From positions 1 to 32,890 of the forward strand of contig JANTFX010000027.1 in assembly GCA_024763215.1 (NCBI GenBank): a stretch of 32,890 nucleotides of DNA. The letters are read 5' to 3'. The position numbers and the translations under genes were made by a program. The first letter of the stretch is position 1. Each line of letters opens with the position of its first letter. The notes under the pieces are model-generated. The model worked only from the letters and a program-made list of their open reading frames with translations. It did not search any database and was not told where the DNA came from. The stretch is from Candidatus Krumholzibacteriia bacterium. GTDB lineage: Bacteria > Krumholzibacteriota > Krumholzibacteriia > LZORAL124-64-63. This document shows, one piece after another, positions 22,763 through 31,667 of the stretch.

Positions 22763-24139
22763 ATGGGACTGCACATACCCGCCGAGTTCGTCGCCAGGTA
22801 CAACAAGCCCGGTCCGCGCTACACCAGCTACCCCACGGTGCCCGCCTGGACCGAGCCTTTCGGCGAGCGGGAGTACCGCGCCGCCCTCGAGGAACTGGCC
22901 GGCCGCACGGGCGACGAGCTGGCCCTGTACCTGCACCTGCCGTTCTGCGCCAAGCACTGCCACTACTGCGGCTGCAACGCCCTGGTCACCCGCGACAAGG
23001 ACGCCGTGGACCATTACCTGGACCTGGTGGAAAAGGAAATCGCCATGGTGACCGACGTCATCGGCACCGGACGCAGGGTCAAGCAGCTGCACTGGGGCGG
23101 GGGCACCCCCAACTACCTGAAGAATCCCCAGCTCAAGCGCGCCCTGGATCTGTTCCGCCGGGCCTTCGACGTGGCTCCGGACGCGGAGATCTCCCTGGAG
23201 ATCGATCCGCGCATCGCCTCGCCCGAGCAGGCCGCCTACCTGCGCGAGCTGGGCTTCACCCGCATCAGCCTGGGCGTGCAGGACTTCGAACCGCGGGTCC
23301 AGGAAGCCATCGGGCGCATGCAGTCCCGGGACAAGACATTGCGCGTCTACCACGGCTGCCGCGAGGCGGGGTTCGACGGGGTGAACATCGACCTGGTTTA
23401 TGGTCTGCCCGGCCAGACGGCCGCCTCGTTCGCCGCCACCCTGGACGAGATCATCACGCTGGAACCCGACCGGGTGGCCTGCTTCAGCTACGCCCACGTG
23501 CCCTGGGTCCGGCCCGAGCAGGAAAAGGTCGACACGACCTTGATGCTGCGGGGGTACGAGAAATTCCAGCTCTTCCAGCTGACGGTGGACCGGTTCACCG
23601 CCGCGGACTACTGCTGGATCGGCATCGACCACTTCGCCAGGAAGGACGACGAACTCTCGGTCGCCCTGGAAAACCGTGCCCTGCATCGCAACTTCATGGG
23701 CTACGCCACCAGGCCGGCGCCCCACATGCTGGCCTTCGGCATGAGCGGCATCGGCGACGTGTGCGACCGCTTCGCCCAGAACGACGCCGACCTACCGGGC
23801 TGGTCCCGGGCGGTAGATTCAGGCCGGCTGCCCATCGTCAAGGGGCACGTCCTCAACGAGGACGACAAGCTGCGCCGTCTGGTCATCCTGAACATCATGT
23901 GCAACCTGGAGCTGCCCTGGTCGCTGACGGAAAAGGAATTCGGGGCGCCGGCGAACGAGCTGCTGGCCGAGAGTCTGGAGGCGTTGCCGCCTCTGGTGGA
24001 TGACGGCCTGGTCACCGTGGACGACAACGGGCTGCGCATCACCGCCAAGGGGCGGTACTTCGTGCGCAACGTGGCCATGATCATGGATGCTTACCTGGGC
24101 AAGGGCAAAGGCAAGCAGGTTTTCTCCAAAACGGTCTAG
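22763..24139 (+). CDS. hemN: Oxygen-independent coproporphyrinogen III oxidase (radical SAM)
   Basis: The enzyme oxidatively decarboxylates coproporphyrinogen III to protoporphyrinogen IX without O2, using SAM and a 4Fe-4S cluster. The protein has 458 residues, the full HemN length (HemW proteins are shorter). The cluster motif is C62-x3-C66-x2-C69, followed by C71 (PFCAKHCHYCGC); the extra Cys is typical of true HemN. Also seen are the N-terminal GPRYTSYPT, WGGGTPNYL, ISLGVQDFEPRVQ, DLVYGLPGQT and the C-terminal HemN domain (IKGHVLNEDD in variant form, VKGHVLNEDDKLRR). The only copro-oxidase in the operon is therefore the anaerobic type. Confidence 0.96.
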   Translation: MGLHIPAEFVARYNKPGPRYTSYPTVPAWTEPFGEREYRAALEELAGRTGDELALYLHLPFCAKHCHYCGCNALVTRDKDAVDHYLDLVEKEIAMVTDVIGTGRRVKQLHWGGGTPNYLKNPQLKRALDLFRRAFDVAPDAEISLEIDPRIASPEQAAYLRELGFTRISLGVQDFEPRVQEAIGRMQSRDKTLRVYHGCREAGFDGVNIDLVYGLPGQTAASFAATLDEIITLEPDRVACFSYAHVPWVRPEQEKVDTTLMLRGYEKFQLFQLTVDRFTAADYCWIGIDHFARKDDELSVALENRALHRNFMGYATRPAPHMLAFGMSGIGDVCDRFAQNDADLPGWSRAVDSGRLPIVKGHVLNEDDKLRRLVILNIMCNLELPWSLTEKEFGAPANELLAESLEALPPLVDDGLVTVDDNGLRITAKGRYFVRNVAMIMDAYLGKGKGKQVFSKTV

Positions 24140-24147
24140 GAGGCGGC

Positions 24148-25245
24148 GTGGATATCATCCGTGAGGATGTTTTTCCCCGGGATCGGCTCGACCCGACGGC
24201 GACCGCCGGGCTGATCCTGTGTGGCATGGGCGGACCCGACGGGCCCGACACCGTGCGCCCGTTCCTGCGCAACCTGTTTCGTGATCCGTTGATCTTCCCC
24301 GTGCCCCGGTTGATCTCGCCGGCGCTGGGCTGGGCCATCAGCACCCTGCGCGCGCCATCGGTCCGCAGGCGGTACCTGCAGATGGACCCCGGCTGCGTAA
24401 CGCCCCAGATCGAAACCACCCGTCTGCAGGCCGTGGCCATGGCCCGGCACCTGAAATCATTCGGAATCCAGGCCGAGCCGGGAATCGCCATGCGCTACTG
24501 GCGGCCCTATCCCGACCAGACCGTTGCCGAGCTCGCGCAACGGGGGGTGCGCCAGTTCCTGCTGGTGCCCATGTACCCCCAGTACTCCTCGGCCACCGGC
24601 GGCAACACCCTCGACTTCCTGATCCAAGGCATACGGCGCTCCCTGCCCGACGCGCCCATCCACGCGGTGAGCGGATGGGGGCTGCTGCCCGGATTCCTGC
24701 ACGCGTTGGCCGCCCCGGCGCTCAGGCAGCTGACCGCCTGGGCCGCCGCCGGCGTGCCCGGGTCCGAGTGCGCGCTGGTCTATGCGGCCCATTCCCTGCC
24801 CCAGTCCTTCATCGACGCGGGCGACCCCTACCGCTCCCATACCCTGGCCACGGTCGGGGCCGTGAACCGCCTGGTCAGCTCCGGGCTGGCCGAAGCCGGC
24901 CACGGCGGCTGGGCCGAGGACGTGGCCGGGCTCGCCGACCCCGCACCTGCCTTCCAGAGCCGGGTCGGCCCCATCAAGTGGCTTGGACCGGAAATCACCA
25001 CCCGGGTGCGGGAACTCGCCGCAGCAGGCCGCCGTCGGCTTATGGTCCAGCCGGTGAGCTTCACCTGCGAGCACATCGAAACCCTCATTGAACTGGATGT
25101 GGAGTTGCAGGAGGAAGCCGGGAAGCTCGGCGTCGTGGAATTCCACCGGGGTGCGGCCCTGAACCTGGACGATGACTGGCTCAAGGCCATGGCGGCCATG
25201 CTGGCCGATCAGGCCTTCGGCGCGGAGGTGCCCCATCTTGCCTGA
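24148..25245 (+). CDS. hemH: Ferrochelatase
   Basis: The enzyme inserts Fe2+ into protoporphyrin IX to make protoheme. The protein has 365 residues from a GTG at 24148; AGGAGG (24138-24143) fixes this start. Marks are LILCGMGGPDGPDTVRPFL at the N-terminus, VPMYPQYSSATGG, AAHSLPQSFIDAGDPY with catalytic H215, and PVSFTCEHIETLIELDVE with the conserved Glu and His-Ile-Glu-Thr. FQSRVGPIKWLGPE is the usual FQS-R-GP-WL-P segment. The C-terminus overlaps the start of the next gene by 8 bases. Confidence 0.96.
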   Translation: MDIIREDVFPRDRLDPTATAGLILCGMGGPDGPDTVRPFLRNLFRDPLIFPVPRLISPALGWAISTLRAPSVRRRYLQMDPGCVTPQIETTRLQAVAMARHLKSFGIQAEPGIAMRYWRPYPDQTVAELAQRGVRQFLLVPMYPQYSSATGGNTLDFLIQGIRRSLPDAPIHAVSGWGLLPGFLHALAAPALRQLTAWAAAGVPGSECALVYAAHSLPQSFIDAGDPYRSHTLATVGAVNRLVSSGLAEAGHGGWAEDVAGLADPAPAFQSRVGPIKWLGPEITTRVRELAAAGRRRLMVQPVSFTCEHIETLIELDVELQEEAGKLGVVEFHRGAALNLDDDWLKAMAAMLADQAFGAEVPHLA

Positions 25246-26710
25246 CAAGAACGTAGCCATCATCGCCGGGGGCATCGCCGGGCTGGCCACGGCCAGCAAC
25301 CTGCTGGACGAGGCCGACAGCCGCAACCTGGACATCCGCGTGACCATCCTGGAAAAGGATCACGCCCCGGGCGGTAACCTGCGCACCCTCGCCGAGGGCC
25401 CGTGGCAGCTGGAATGGGGACCCAACGGTTTCCTGGACAACGAACCGGCGACCCTGCGCCTGGTCGAGAAGCTGGGCATCACCGGCCGGCTGCAGCGCAG
25501 CAGCGACGTGACCCGGCACCGCTTCCTGCTGGTCAACGGCCGGCTGGTGGAAATCCCCACCTCACCCGGGGCCTTCGTCACTTCGGCCCTGCTGCCTGCC
25601 CGAGCCAAGCTGCGCATGGCCGGCGAGCTTCTGATCCCCCGCCGCAAGGACCTGGGGCTGGCCGCCGACCGACCGGAAACCGACGAAACGGTCTTCGAAT
25701 TCGGTTGCCGGCGCCTGGGCCGGGAATTCGCCGAGGTCATGCTCGATCCCATGGTCAAGGGGATCTTCGGTGGAGACGCCCGCCAGCTGAGCCTGGCCGC
25801 AGCCTTCCCCCGCATGGTGGAGCTCGAACAGCAGTACGGAGGCCTGTTCCGCGCCATGATCGCCCTGGCCCGTCAGCGCAAGAACAAGACCGACGCCGGT
25901 CCCAGCGGCGTCTTGCATTCGTTCACCGGCGGCATGCAGACCCTTGTCTCGGCCGCAGTGGCCAGGCTGGAACAGGACCCCCGCTGCCACCTGGTCTGCG
26001 GAGCGGCCATCGGCTCCGTGGCATACCGGGAAGGCTCCTGGTTCATCGAAGGAAGCGGTTTCGACCCCGAGCCTTACGATGCGGTCATCAACGCCGCCCC
26101 GGCCCACGCGGCCTCCGGCCAGTTGCAGGCGCTGGATCCGGACCTGGCCGGATTGCTGGCGGAGATCCCGTTCGCCCCCATGGCCGTCATCGCCCTGGGG
26201 TTCGAGCAGCAAAGGATCCAGCACGACCTGCAGGGTTTCGGGCTGCTCATACCCACGCGTGAGAAACGGGATCTGCTGGGCGCCCTGTGGACCAGCAGCA
26301 TCTTCCCGGGGCGCGCGCCGGAAGGCATGGCCCTGATCCGCTGCATGGCCGGAGGCGCGGCCAACCCGCAGGTCATGGCGCTGGAGGACGGGGAGCTCGT
26401 CAACCTCGCCCTGGCCGAGCTGCGCCCCCTGCTGGGCATCCAGGGCCCTCCGGCCCTGGCCAGGGTCATCCGTCATCCGCGCGCCATCGCCCAGTACACC
26501 AGGGGCCATCCGGCCCGCCTGAAGGCCATCTTCGCCCGTTGCGCCGCCAGGCCGGGCCTGTACCTGACCGGCAGCTCCTACGCCGGAATCTCCGTCAATT
26601 CCTGCTGCAAGGAAGCCGAGACCCTGGCCGCCCGGGTAGCGGACGACCTTGCCGCGGGTCGTGAAGAGGTTGCCACCCCGCTCGCTTCAACCACAGAGGA
26701 GGACCGTTGA
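25238..26710 (+). CDS. hemY: Protoporphyrinogen oxidase, FAD-dependent HemY type
   Basis: The enzyme oxidises protoporphyrinogen IX to protoporphyrin IX with FAD, normally using O2. The protein has 490 residues from a TTG at 25238, supported by GGAGGTG (25223-25229) and by the N-terminal strand PDKNVAIIAGGIAGLATA. The dinucleotide motif reads A-G-G-I-A-G, so the first Gly of GxGxxG is Ala. Other marks are LEKDHAPGGNLRT, LEWGPNGFL, GIFGGDARQLSLAAAFPRM, FTGGMQTLV and the C-terminal GLYLTGSSYAGISVNSCCKEA. The start lies inside the end of hemH, and the stop overlaps the next start as TGATG (26708-26712). In the literature this enzyme is also called HemG or PgoX. Confidence 0.94.
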   Translation: MPDKNVAIIAGGIAGLATASNLLDEADSRNLDIRVTILEKDHAPGGNLRTLAEGPWQLEWGPNGFLDNEPATLRLVEKLGITGRLQRSSDVTRHRFLLVNGRLVEIPTSPGAFVTSALLPARAKLRMAGELLIPRRKDLGLAADRPETDETVFEFGCRRLGREFAEVMLDPMVKGIFGGDARQLSLAAAFPRMVELEQQYGGLFRAMIALARQRKNKTDAGPSGVLHSFTGGMQTLVSAAVARLEQDPRCHLVCGAAIGSVAYREGSWFIEGSGFDPEPYDAVINAAPAHAASGQLQALDPDLAGLLAEIPFAPMAVIALGFEQQRIQHDLQGFGLLIPTREKRDLLGALWTSSIFPGRAPEGMALIRCMAGGAANPQVMALEDGELVNLALAELRPLLGIQGPPALARVIRHPRAIAQYTRGHPARLKAIFARCAARPGLYLTGSSYAGISVNSCCKEAETLAARVADDLAAGREEVATPLASTTEEDR

Positions 26711-27642
26711 TGCTGCCCGTTGTCACGGCACTGAGGATCCTGCTGCCCCTGCTCTACCTGGCGACCCTCGGCATGTATCTGTGGCTGTTCTTCACCGACC
26801 ACCCCAAAGCCAGGGTGCGCTGCACCCAGTTCGCCGTCTTCACGGTGATCGCCCACACCCTCGCCCTGGTGGCCAAGACCGCCTACCTCGAGCGGATCCC
26901 CCTGGAAACTCCTCTGGAGTTCTTCTCCCTGCTGGCCATGGCCCTGGTGGTGACCTACCTGATCATCGAACAGCGCATCCAGGCCAAGAGCACGGGTTTC
27001 ATCGTGGTGGGCACCGCCTTCCTCCTGCAGTTTTTCGCCAGCAGTTTCTGCCACGCCAAGATCAGCAACAACCCCCTGCTGCAGGAACCCGGGTTCGCCG
27101 CCCACGCCGCCCTGGCGATCCTGGCCTACACCGCCCTGAGTTTGAGCTTCCTGTACGCCGTCCTGTACCTGGTCCTGGCCCGGCAGCTCGAAAACCGCAG
27201 CTTCGGCCTGCTGTTCCGTCGGCTGCCCTCGCTGGAGGTGCTCGAACGCATGAGCATCGGCGCCATCAAGCTGGCCCTGCCCCTGCTGTTCGTCGCCCTG
27301 GCCCTCGGGCACCTGTGGATGTACCACCTGCGCGACACCGAACCCCAGCTCGCGTCCCTGCTCTCCCCCTGGGATCCCAAGATCCTGATGACCTGGGTGA
27401 TCTTCCTGGGTTACGCGGGCGGGCTGGCCGGATACAGGTTCCTGGGTTGGCGGGGGCGCCCCATGAACCTGCTGGCCGTGTTCGCATTCCTGGCCGTCAT
27501 GGGCGCCACGGGCCTGGCCCACCACTTCTTCCCCACCTTCCACAAGTTCCGCACCGCCAGCGAGGTCGTCGATCCCCGGACGCCCCATCCGGCCCCCCCT
27601 CGCGGTGAAGCACCCGCGCAACACGGGGAGCGAACCCCATGA
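26710..27642 (+). CDS. HemX/CcsA-like cytochrome c assembly membrane protein
   Basis: This 310-residue inner-membrane protein has about eight TM segments and the CcsA/CcmC/HemX (PF01578) outline. The signature WDPK (LSPWDPKILMTWVIFLGYAG) and membrane histidines (VIAHTLAL, AAHAALAILAYTALSLSFLY, GHLWMYHL, GLAHHFFPTFH) are visible. The ATG at 26710 has GAGGAGGA upstream and overlaps the hemY stop. It ends by ATGA overlap with hemA. In Bacillus, hemX sits beside hemA and affects HemA level; in other bacteria the family carries heme to cytochrome c assembly. Both readings fit here, since heme genes flank it and c-type cytochromes lie just beyond. I cannot choose between them. Confidence 0.85.
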   Translation: MLPVVTALRILLPLLYLATLGMYLWLFFTDHPKARVRCTQFAVFTVIAHTLALVAKTAYLERIPLETPLEFFSLLAMALVVTYLIIEQRIQAKSTGFIVVGTAFLLQFFASSFCHAKISNNPLLQEPGFAAHAALAILAYTALSLSFLYAVLYLVLARQLENRSFGLLFRRLPSLEVLERMSIGAIKLALPLLFVALALGHLWMYHLRDTEPQLASLLSPWDPKILMTWVIFLGYAGGLAGYRFLGWRGRPMNLLAVFAFLAVMGATGLAHHFFPTFHKFRTASEVVDPRTPHPAPPRGEAPAQHGERTP

Positions 27643-29000
27643 ACGGACCGACGATCCTGCATGCGCGTACGGTCAACCACCGCCACGCCCCCACGGCGGT
27701 GCGTGAAAAGGCCCACCTGGATGAAACCCAGGCCATAGGCTTGATGAGAGCCGTCGCAGACCTCCCCGGCGGGGTGGCCGTCATCCCCGTTTCGACGTGC
27801 AACCGCACCGAGATCTACCTGGAAACCGATGAGGGCGCCGACGCCGAGGCCATCCTGCGGCAGGCCCTGGACCTGGTCGGCGCGGAAACCGAGGTGTTCT
27901 TCTCGGAACATGCGGTGGCCCTGGACGGCATGGACGCCGTGCGGCATCTGTTCCGGGTGGCCTCGGCCCTGGAGAGCATGATGCTGGGCGAACCCCAGAT
28001 CAGCGGCCAGCTCAAGGACGCCTATCGCCTGGCGCGGGAGCACCAGGAGCCGGGCCCCATCCTCCTGCGCGCCTTCCAGGGCGCTTTCCGCACCGGCAAG
28101 CGCGTGCGCACCGAGACTCACATCAGCAAGGGCGCGGTCAGCGTGGCCTTTGCCGCGGTGGAACTGGCCCGCAAGTTCTTCACCGACCTGTGCCGGCATA
28201 CCGCCCTGCTGGTCGGCGCCGGCGAGACCGGGGCCCTGGCCGCCCGCCACTTCCTGCAACAGGACATCGGGCGCCTGCTGGTGGTCAACCGCAGCCCTGA
28301 GCGCGCCCGCGACCTGGCCGAGACTCTGCGACTGGAAAAACGTAGCGGCAAGCTGGGCGAGGCCCGCGAGCTGCCCCAGGTGCCCGCGCATCCCGACGAG
28401 CAATGCGGCCTGGTCGACCACCGCCCCTGGGAGGATCTCACCTCCGCCCTGGCCACCGCCGACGTCATCCTCTCGACCACCGGCGCCGTCGAGCCGGTGA
28501 TCCTGCCGGACATGGTCGAGCGGGCCATCGCCGGCCGCAAGGGCCGCCCCCTGTTCCTGCTGGACATCGCCGTGCCGCGGGACATCCATCCTGATGTGGC
28601 CGGGATCAAGGGGACCTACCTGTTCGGCCTGGAGGATCTGGACCAGATCATCAAGGGCAACCTCGAAGCGCGCCGGCAGCAGGTGCCCCACGCCGAGAAG
28701 ATCATCGCCCAGGAGCTGGACGAGTTCCGCCAGTGGATGTCCGATGTGGACATGCGCCCGACCGTGGCCGAGTTCCGCGCCTACCTCGAGGACCTGAAGA
28801 ACAAGCAGGTGGGTTTCGTGGCCAAGAAGGAGTCGCCCGAGGTCGCCGCGGCGGTGGACCGCAGCCTGCAGCAGTTCATCAAGAAGGTCCTGGGCCGCTC
28901 GGTGTCCACCCTCAAGCATGCGCGCACCGAAGAAGAGCGGAAGCAGGCCCTGGACACCATCCATCGCATCTTCGGCGATGAATCAGGCGACAGAACCTGA
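27639..29000 (+). CDS. hemA: Glutamyl-tRNA reductase
   Basis: The enzyme reduces glutamyl-tRNA(Glu) to glutamate-1-semialdehyde with NADPH, the committed step of C5 heme synthesis. The protein has 453 residues from ATG 27639. The catalytic cysteine is C54 in VSTCNRTEIY. Also visible are LRHLF-type DAVRHLFRVASALESMMLGEP (cut here as family pattern), QISGQLKDAY, the NADPH site LLVGAGETGALAARHF, LFLLDIAVPRDIHP and the C-terminal helical dimerisation domain. hemA is last in this operon, whereas in Bacillus it comes first. Its start overlaps the HemX-like gene, so the two are probably translationally coupled. Confidence 0.96.
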   Translation: MNGPTILHARTVNHRHAPTAVREKAHLDETQAIGLMRAVADLPGGVAVIPVSTCNRTEIYLETDEGADAEAILRQALDLVGAETEVFFSEHAVALDGMDAVRHLFRVASALESMMLGEPQISGQLKDAYRLAREHQEPGPILLRAFQGAFRTGKRVRTETHISKGAVSVAFAAVELARKFFTDLCRHTALLVGAGETGALAARHFLQQDIGRLLVVNRSPERARDLAETLRLEKRSGKLGEARELPQVPAHPDEQCGLVDHRPWEDLTSALATADVILSTTGAVEPVILPDMVERAIAGRKGRPLFLLDIAVPRDIHPDVAGIKGTYLFGLEDLDQIIKGNLEARRQQVPHAEKIIAQELDEFRQWMSDVDMRPTVAEFRAYLEDLKNKQVGFVAKKESPEVAAAVDRSLQQFIKKVLGRSVSTLKHARTEEERKQALDTIHRIFGDESGDRT

Positions 29001-29064
29001 CCCCGTTCCCGGATTCCCTGCATGAAAGCACCCCGGTCGGCGTGCTAGACCATCATCCACTCCG

Positions 29065-30267
29065 TCAGAAGGCGCTGACCAGGCCCAGAACCCCTCGCTG
29101 GGTTTCCTCCTGGATGTCCGAGGTGAATTCCGCCGTCAACCTCAAGTTGCGCGAAACCAGATAGGTCGCCCCGACGGTCATGGTCTCGTAATCGTGCTGG
29201 TTCCAGTCCGAATCCACCTGGTTGTACAGCAAGGTGAAATGGTAGCGGGAGCGGTCCTTCCTGGGAGAGATCACCAGTTCGGCCACCACACCTTCGGTAT
29301 CCACATCCCGGGGAGCGGCAACGAAGCTCGGGTTCGTGTCCGAACGGAACAGGTACTGCAGCGTCAGATCGAACACACCGTTTCCGAGCACCAGGTCAGG
29401 GCCGTGATAGACGATCTCGTTGTCGCGGAAGGTGCCGTCCCCCCCGGTTTCCAGACCCGCCTCCTTGCCGTAGTAGAAATAGTATCCCGCTCCCAGATTC
29501 CCGCCAAGATCCTGGGCCACCCGGAAGGCGAAGTTCTTGTACTTGTCCGTATCGTACTTCTTGGCGCCCCCGTTCTCCTGGTAGGCCTCGGGCTTCCCGT
29601 TGCCGTTGCAGACCAGGGCCACCAGACCGGTGCCCGTCTTCTCGATGTCGTAGGTCATCATGACACCGCGGTCATAGGTCAGGTCCGTGTGTGAATCCCC
29701 CACCTTCGTCTTGTAGATGTGGTAATCCTCGTAGGTCAAACGCAGCTCACGCTTCATCAGAGGGTCCGAAGTCTGGAACTGCCCCACCATGATGTCGAAC
29801 GGCCGTCCGCCGATGTTGTTGAAATGGACGTAGGCATCCTCGACTCCCGCAACCTCCCCGCGTTCATCCATGAAGAAGTAGAAATAGTAACCAACGTTCC
29901 TGGACAGATTACCGCCCGACAGCAGCTTCAGCCCCCAGGGCGACTGAAGGTCGCTACCGACCGGACTGTCGCTTTCAAAGAGAGAGAAGGCGTCGAAGCG
30001 AACTGCCAGCGGGAAATCCCTGTTCAACCTCAACAGGTCGTCGCCGGCTGAAACGAAGTCCCGGTCCTTTTCCTGCTCCGGGATCGTGAAACCGTTCGCT
30101 GCGAACTCCTCACCGAACTCCTTCAGCCGGGGAAAGGGCTCATGGCATGTCGTGCAACTGATCTTGTATTGCCGAGCGAAGGCGGGTATGGCCTCCGCCG
30201 CAGTCGGCACCAGAAACGTCGCTCCGAGAAAGCCCAGCACCAAGGTGGTGATACTCATCCTGTTCAT
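29065..30267 (-). CDS. Cyc2-like outer-membrane cytochrome-porin fusion
   Basis: This 400-residue protein has a signal peptide (1-26, ending AAEA). One c-type heme site follows, C38-T-T-C41-H42, inside IPAFARQYKISCTTCHEPF and PRLKEFGEEFAANGF. The rest (about 80-400) is rich in alternating beta strands with aromatic girdles (VGYYFYFFMDERG, AGYYFYYGKE, DLTLQYLFRSD, RYHFTLLYNQVD). It ends LVSAF with the C-terminal Phe of outer-membrane barrels. The PAFAR-CxxCH-P-L-FG-F-GF pattern followed by a barrel matches the Cyc2 layout known from iron oxidisers, where the heme sits in or at the pore. The ATG at 30267 has AAGGAG upstream. It follows the pentaheme gene by 23 bases. Direction of electron flow and partner are unknown. 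Confidence 0.8.
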   Translation of the reverse strand: MNRMSITTLVLGFLGATFLVPTAAEAIPAFARQYKISCTTCHEPFPRLKEFGEEFAANGFTIPEQEKDRDFVSAGDDLLRLNRDFPLAVRFDAFSLFESDSPVGSDLQSPWGLKLLSGGNLSRNVGYYFYFFMDERGEVAGVEDAYVHFNNIGGRPFDIMVGQFQTSDPLMKRELRLTYEDYHIYKTKVGDSHTDLTYDRGVMMTYDIEKTGTGLVALVCNGNGKPEAYQENGGAKKYDTDKYKNFAFRVAQDLGGNLGAGYYFYYGKEAGLETGGDGTFRDNEIVYHGPDLVLGNGVFDLTLQYLFRSDTNPSFVAAPRDVDTEGVVAELVISPRKDRSRYHFTLLYNQVDSDWNQHDYETMTVGATYLVSRNLRLTAEFTSDIQEETQRGVLGLVSAF

Positions 30268-30290
30268 TTCAAATCTCCTTCAATCGGGGG

Positions 30291-31667
30291 TTACTCGTAG
30301 ACCTCGAACCAGGTCGTGGCCGTGTTGATGACCTGGATTCTGGATTCCTCCTCGGGGACATCCAAAAAATCCGCCACAGGCTTGACAAGACGCTGGTAGT
30401 TCAGCGCTGCCTGGACGGTGACCCGGCCCTCCGCGATCTCGTCGGGCAATTCCCAGGTGAATGTTTCCACCTTGGTCTCGCGGGGGCCGATGCGGTAATC
30501 GACTCCCAGGGATTTGGTGTTCCACTGCTGGATCGTCATGCGGCCCTGCGGGTCGAAATATGGCATGCGGAAGATGCGGTCGCCGATGTCCATTTCCTCC
30601 ATGCCCACACCATCGCGCTGGACCCCCTCAAAATCCGGATCATCCCTGGCGATGCCCATGTCCTGGTAGGCTAGGGCATCGGCGGCTATGGTGTACTTTT
30701 CGCCCTCGAACCCCTTGGGATCCACCCGAAGGTGCCAGGTCTTGCCCTGACTGTCGGTGGCCGTCACGTGCAGCCACATGATCCGGTCCTCAACCGAACC
30801 GGACGGGACCTTGTGCCCGCACTTGCCGTTGAAGAGCTGAACCTTGATCACGGCCGCCGCGTCGTAGGGAATTTCACGCTCCAGGGGGTTCATTCGCATT
30901 TCAATGGCGCCGTTGAGCTTACCTGGGTCGTGAGCACCGTGAAAAAGGTGCTGGGCAATCATGCCCTCCTCGCCCATCTTGGCGGAGCGGCCAGGGGCCT
31001 TGGGCATGTGGCAATCCTGGCACTGGACCCCCTGCGCGAAGTACGGCCCTTCCTTCCACTCCAGGTGAGTCGATTTCACCCACACCCCGTAAGGGCTCAT
31101 CTCGTTGTGGCAAGTGCCGCAAAAATCCCCGGTCCTGAGAAACTCGTTCTCCACCGTATCGTGGTGGGGAGAGACCAAACCGGGCTTCGGACCCTGTTTC
31201 ACGCGTCCCGGCTTGGTGACCCAGTTGAAATTGTAGGGCACATCGCCTTCGAATCCGGTGATGGTGTGGCAATGGTCGCAGTGCACCGATTCGTTGGCGC
31301 GGGTGTTCTTGTCCGGTCTCTGCGGCGGCGTATCCCCGGCCAGGAACGCTGTGGGAGCATGGCAACCGTTGCAGCCGTGCTTGACCCCCGCCACAACCTC
31401 GTCTTTCTCGGCGTGGGGCACCGCAAGTTGGAAGTATTCGATCTCGTCCCAATCGTGGGTGAAGGCCTGGCTCATCATGGACTGGGACCACTGCTGGAAG
31501 AGGTCGTCGTGACAACTGCGGCAAACCTGGGGCCTCTCGTAATCATCGTAGGATCGGGTCCCATGTGCGGCATCCCCTGTGGGGCCGCCGGCAATCACCT
31601 CCTGTCCTCCGACCATCATCACCAACAGGACCAGAGGCCACACTGAATCCAAACATCGCGCTGACAT
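30291..31667 (-). CDS. Pentaheme c-type cytochrome
   Basis: This 458-residue exported protein has five CXXCH sites: C49-H53 (CRSCH), C99-H103 (CNGCH), C130-H134 (CDHCH), C183-H187 (CGTCH) and C216-H220 (CQDCH). The signal peptide is residues 1-26. The layout, with CRSCH followed by FQQWSQSMMSQAF, recalls cytochrome c554-like and related multiheme families. After about residue 240 a heme-free beta-rich domain follows (NGKCGHKVPSGSVEDRIMWL, ETFTWELPDE). The ATG at 31667 has AAGGAGTG 10 bases upstream. The gene is first in a two-gene operon with the porin-cytochrome fusion. It likely passes electrons between inner membrane and outer-membrane heme, but might also be an enzyme such as a hydroxylamine- or nitrite-type cytochrome; no catalytic heme motif is recognised. 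Confidence 0.85.
   Translation of the reverse strand: MSARCLDSVWPLVLLVMMVGGQEVIAGGPTGDAAHGTRSYDDYERPQVCRSCHDDLFQQWSQSMMSQAFTHDWDEIEYFQLAVPHAEKDEVVAGVKHGCNGCHAPTAFLAGDTPPQRPDKNTRANESVHCDHCHTITGFEGDVPYNFNWVTKPGRVKQGPKPGLVSPHHDTVENEFLRTGDFCGTCHNEMSPYGVWVKSTHLEWKEGPYFAQGVQCQDCHMPKAPGRSAKMGEEGMIAQHLFHGAHDPGKLNGAIEMRMNPLEREIPYDAAAVIKVQLFNGKCGHKVPSGSVEDRIMWLHVTATDSQGKTWHLRVDPKGFEGEKYTIAADALAYQDMGIARDDPDFEGVQRDGVGMEEMDIGDRIFRMPYFDPQGRMTIQQWNTKSLGVDYRIGPRETKVETFTWELPDEIAEGRVTVQAALNYQRLVKPVADFLDVPEEESRIQVINTATTWFEVYE

Noticed and set aside
29025-29055. AGCAC...GTGCT hairpin after hemA as a terminator
   Set aside because: The stem is only 5 bp and no T run follows; too weak to call.
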